The translations under genes and the position numbers were made by a program. The notes under the pieces are model-generated. The model worked only from the letters and a program-made list of their open reading frames with translations. It was not told where the DNA came from and did no database searches. Of a stretch of DNA of 64,000 bases, positions 62,542 to 64,000 are shown piece after piece (position 1 is the stretch's first letter; each line of letters begins with the position of its first letter). The DNA is from Allobosea sp. 47.2.35 (GTDB taxonomy: Bacteria; Pseudomonadota; Alphaproteobacteria; Rhizobiales; Beijerinckiaceae): the NCBI RefSeq assembly GCF_024655635.1, contig NZ_JANLGI010000014.1, positions 62,001 to 126,000 on the forward strand, written 5' to 3'.

Positions 62542-64000
62542 GGCCGCCGCTCCCCTGCGCCGCCCGCTCGGTGGGCGCCCCGGCATCTGGGCTCTCGCCG
62601 TACTGGCGGCGGCTGTGCTGTCCGCAGCGGTGATGGCGACGCGGCCTTCGCTGCCGGCTTCTCCGGAGCTGGCGCGAGCGCTTGAAAGCATCCTGCTTTG
62701 GCACAGCTTGATGCCGCGTGCCGTGACCGCGCTGATCTCAGGCGCGGCGCTCGGGCTTGCGGGCATGCTGCTGCAGCGCGTGCTGCGTAATCCGATTGCG
62801 GATGCCTCGACGCTCGGCATCGCCTCGGGTGCACAGCTCGCGCTCACCATCGCCTCGGCCTATGCGCCCGCGCTGATCGCCTTCTCGCGGGAAGGCGTGG
62901 CGCTGGCCGGCGCCTTCGCGGCGGTCGCTTTCGTGCTCGGCCTGAGCTGGCGGCGCGGCCTCGATCCGATGACGGTGGTCCTGTCCGGCATGGTCGTCTC
63001 GCTGGTCGCAGCGGCGGCGAGCGCGACCGTCATTCTCGCCAAGGGCGAATATGTGCTGTCGCTGTTCATCTGGGGCGCCGGCTCGCTCAACCAGCAGAGC
63101 TGGGATGCTGTCCTCGCGCTCGCGCCGCGTCTGGCCCTGAGCGCCGTCGCTGCGGCGCTGCTGCTGCGTCCGCTCGCCTTGCTCGGCCTCGACGAGGACG
63201 TGGCGCGTGGACTGGGGCTGACCTTGCATGCCGCTCGCCTCGCGGTGCTCGGCATCGCGATCTGGCTGGCGGCCAGCGTTACGGCCGAGGTCGGGGTGAT
63301 CGGCTTCGTCGGCCTCGCCGCGCCGGCTTTGGCGCGCGAGCTCGGCGCCCGCACGCCACGCCAGATGCTGCTGGCGGCACCGGCGCTCGGAGCGCTGCTG
63401 CTCTCGATCACCGACAGCGCCGTGCAACTGCTCGGCTCAGGCTTCAACGATCTCGCACCGACGGGCGCGGCGACCGCACTGTTCGGGGGGCCGCTCCTGC
63501 TCTGGCTGATGCGGCGGGTCCCGCCATCCCTGCCGCCGCAAGCCAATGAAACTGCGTGGCGGCTGGATCGGCAGGCGCGCTCGCTGCTCTCGCTCGCTCC
63601 TCTGGCCGTTCTCGTCCTGGTGGTGGCAGCGCTCGGCCTCGTGCTCGGACGCGGGCACGACGGCTGGGGTTGGGCGACGGGCGCGCTGTTCTGGGACCTG
63701 CTGCCGTTTCGCGGTCCGCGCCTCGCCGCTGCCGGCGCGGCCGGGGCGCTTCTCGGGGCGGCCGGGTGCCTGATGCAGCGCCTGACCGCGAACCCGCTCG
63801 CCGGTCCCGAAGTGCTCGGCGTCAGCGCCGGCGGCGGCGTCGGGTTGCTGCTTGCACTCACATTGATGCCGGCCAGTCCCTTCGCGATGCTCGCCGGCAT
63901 CGCCGGTGGTTCACTCGCGGTGCTCATCGTCATGCTGGTTTTCGCCGCGCGCCCCGGCATCGGCCCGCAACGCCTGCTGCTGGCCGGCATCGCAATGGGG
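62534..64000 (+). CDS. fhuB: Double-length siderophore ABC permease (FhuB-like), C-terminus outside the window
   Basis: 489 codons are present and the frame is still open at the right edge. The first FecCD half spans about residues 15-335, with PRAVTALISGAALGLAGMLLQRVLRNPIAD and VGVIGFVGLAAPALARELG. A second half begins near residue 360, with GPRLAAAGAAGALLGAAGCLMQRLTANPLAGPEVLGVSAGGGVGLLL. Fused duplicated permeases are characteristic of FhuB, which binds two FhuC copies. The GTG start overlaps the fhuD stop. About another 170 residues should follow outside the window. Confidence 0.92.
   Translation, partial: MAEAAAPLRRPLGGRPGIWALAVLAAAVLSAAVMATRPSLPASPELARALESILLWHSLMPRAVTALISGAALGLAGMLLQRVLRNPIADASTLGIASGAQLALTIASAYAPALIAFSREGVALAGAFAAVAFVLGLSWRRGLDPMTVVLSGMVVSLVAAAASATVILAKGEYVLSLFIWGAGSLNQQSWDAVLALAPRLALSAVAAALLLRPLALLGLDEDVARGLGLTLHAARLAVLGIAIWLAASVTAEVGVIGFVGLAAPALARELGARTPRQMLLAAPALGALLLSITDSAVQLLGSGFNDLAPTGAATALFGGPLLLWLMRRVPPSLPPQANETAWRLDRQARSLLSLAPLAVLVLVVAALGLVLGRGHDGWGWATGALFWDLLPFRGPRLAAAGAAGALLGAAGCLMQRLTANPLAGPEVLGVSAGGGVGLLLALTLMPASPFAMLAGIAGGSLAVLIVMLVFAARPGIGPQRLLLAGIAMG

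Noticed and set aside
59431..62850. Open frame of more than 1100 codons antisense to the receptor, fhuD and fhuB
   Set aside because: It spans three real genes and their gaps and shows no family motif. High GC content removes stop codons in this frame.

Overview
The window is 64 kb of a GC-rich alphaproteobacterial chromosome, most likely from the Hyphomicrobiales (Rhizobiales). A Bosea-like or related genus is my inference from gene content, not a measurement. The strongest taxonomic evidence is gene order. The run pckA - (hugZ) - chvI - chvG - short hprK - EIIA-Man - HPr - ahcY - divL - tsaE/amgK - murU - addB - addA - trxA is, to my knowledge, a conserved core block in this order. I see no insertion sequence, phage gene, integrase or CRISPR array.

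Left part (1-17.4 kb): cmk (cut by the window edge) and aroA form an operon, divergent from an acidic TIGR02300-family protein. Then come tRNA-Ala(GGC), a small unknown protein, a D-cysteine desulfhydrase-like PLP enzyme and a Gfo/Idh/MocA oxidoreductase. A minus-strand run encodes a ThDP acetolactate-synthase-like enzyme, an aldehyde dehydrogenase and arginase. A class II glutamine amidotransferase is divergent from a TRAP transporter (DctQ, DctM, no DctP in view) that runs into a sodium:proton antiporter. A DUF4105 protein follows.

Central core block (15.8-39.9 kb): PEP carboxykinase, a HugZ-like haem/flavin-fold protein, the ChvG-ChvI two-component system and a regulatory phosphotransfer chain (HprK, EIIA, HPr). 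Next is S-adenosylhomocysteinase behind a perfect 20-bp palindrome. The following long run, mostly with overlapping stop/start codons, encodes a DivL-type kinase with tyrosine in place of the phosphoacceptor histidine, a TsaE-AmgK fusion, MurU, AddB, AddA, a DUF1345 membrane protein and thioredoxin. DoxX and a class A penicillin-binding protein lie beyond.

Accessory metabolism (39.9-55.3 kb): a Bcr/CflA-type MFS exporter, a GST and diaminopropionate ammonia-lyase next to a divergent Lrp-type regulator. Then come a CLC chloride channel with CBS region, a 2H phosphoesterase, a four-gene ABC importer with an aldo/keto reductase, an M20 amidohydrolase with an acetamidase/formamidase-family protein, and an ankyrin-repeat protein.

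Right end (55.5-64 kb): a ferric-siderophore uptake island. It holds an ABC exporter, a FhuC-like ATPase and an AraC regulator on the minus strand, and a TonB-dependent receptor, a FhuD-like binding protein and a double-length FhuB-like permease (cut by the window edge) on the plus strand. The shared control region carries two direct repeats 20 bp apart (AraC-type operator) and a near-match to an Irr/ICE iron box.

Beyond the genes, three intergenic palindromic elements of one style (arms beginning GTCAT and ending ATGAC) occur at 14.6, 22.5 and 48.4 kb. I did not find a wholly novel multi-gene system. The most interesting items are the tyrosine-type DivL and its operon, the ahcY operator, the receptor control region and the dispersed repeat.
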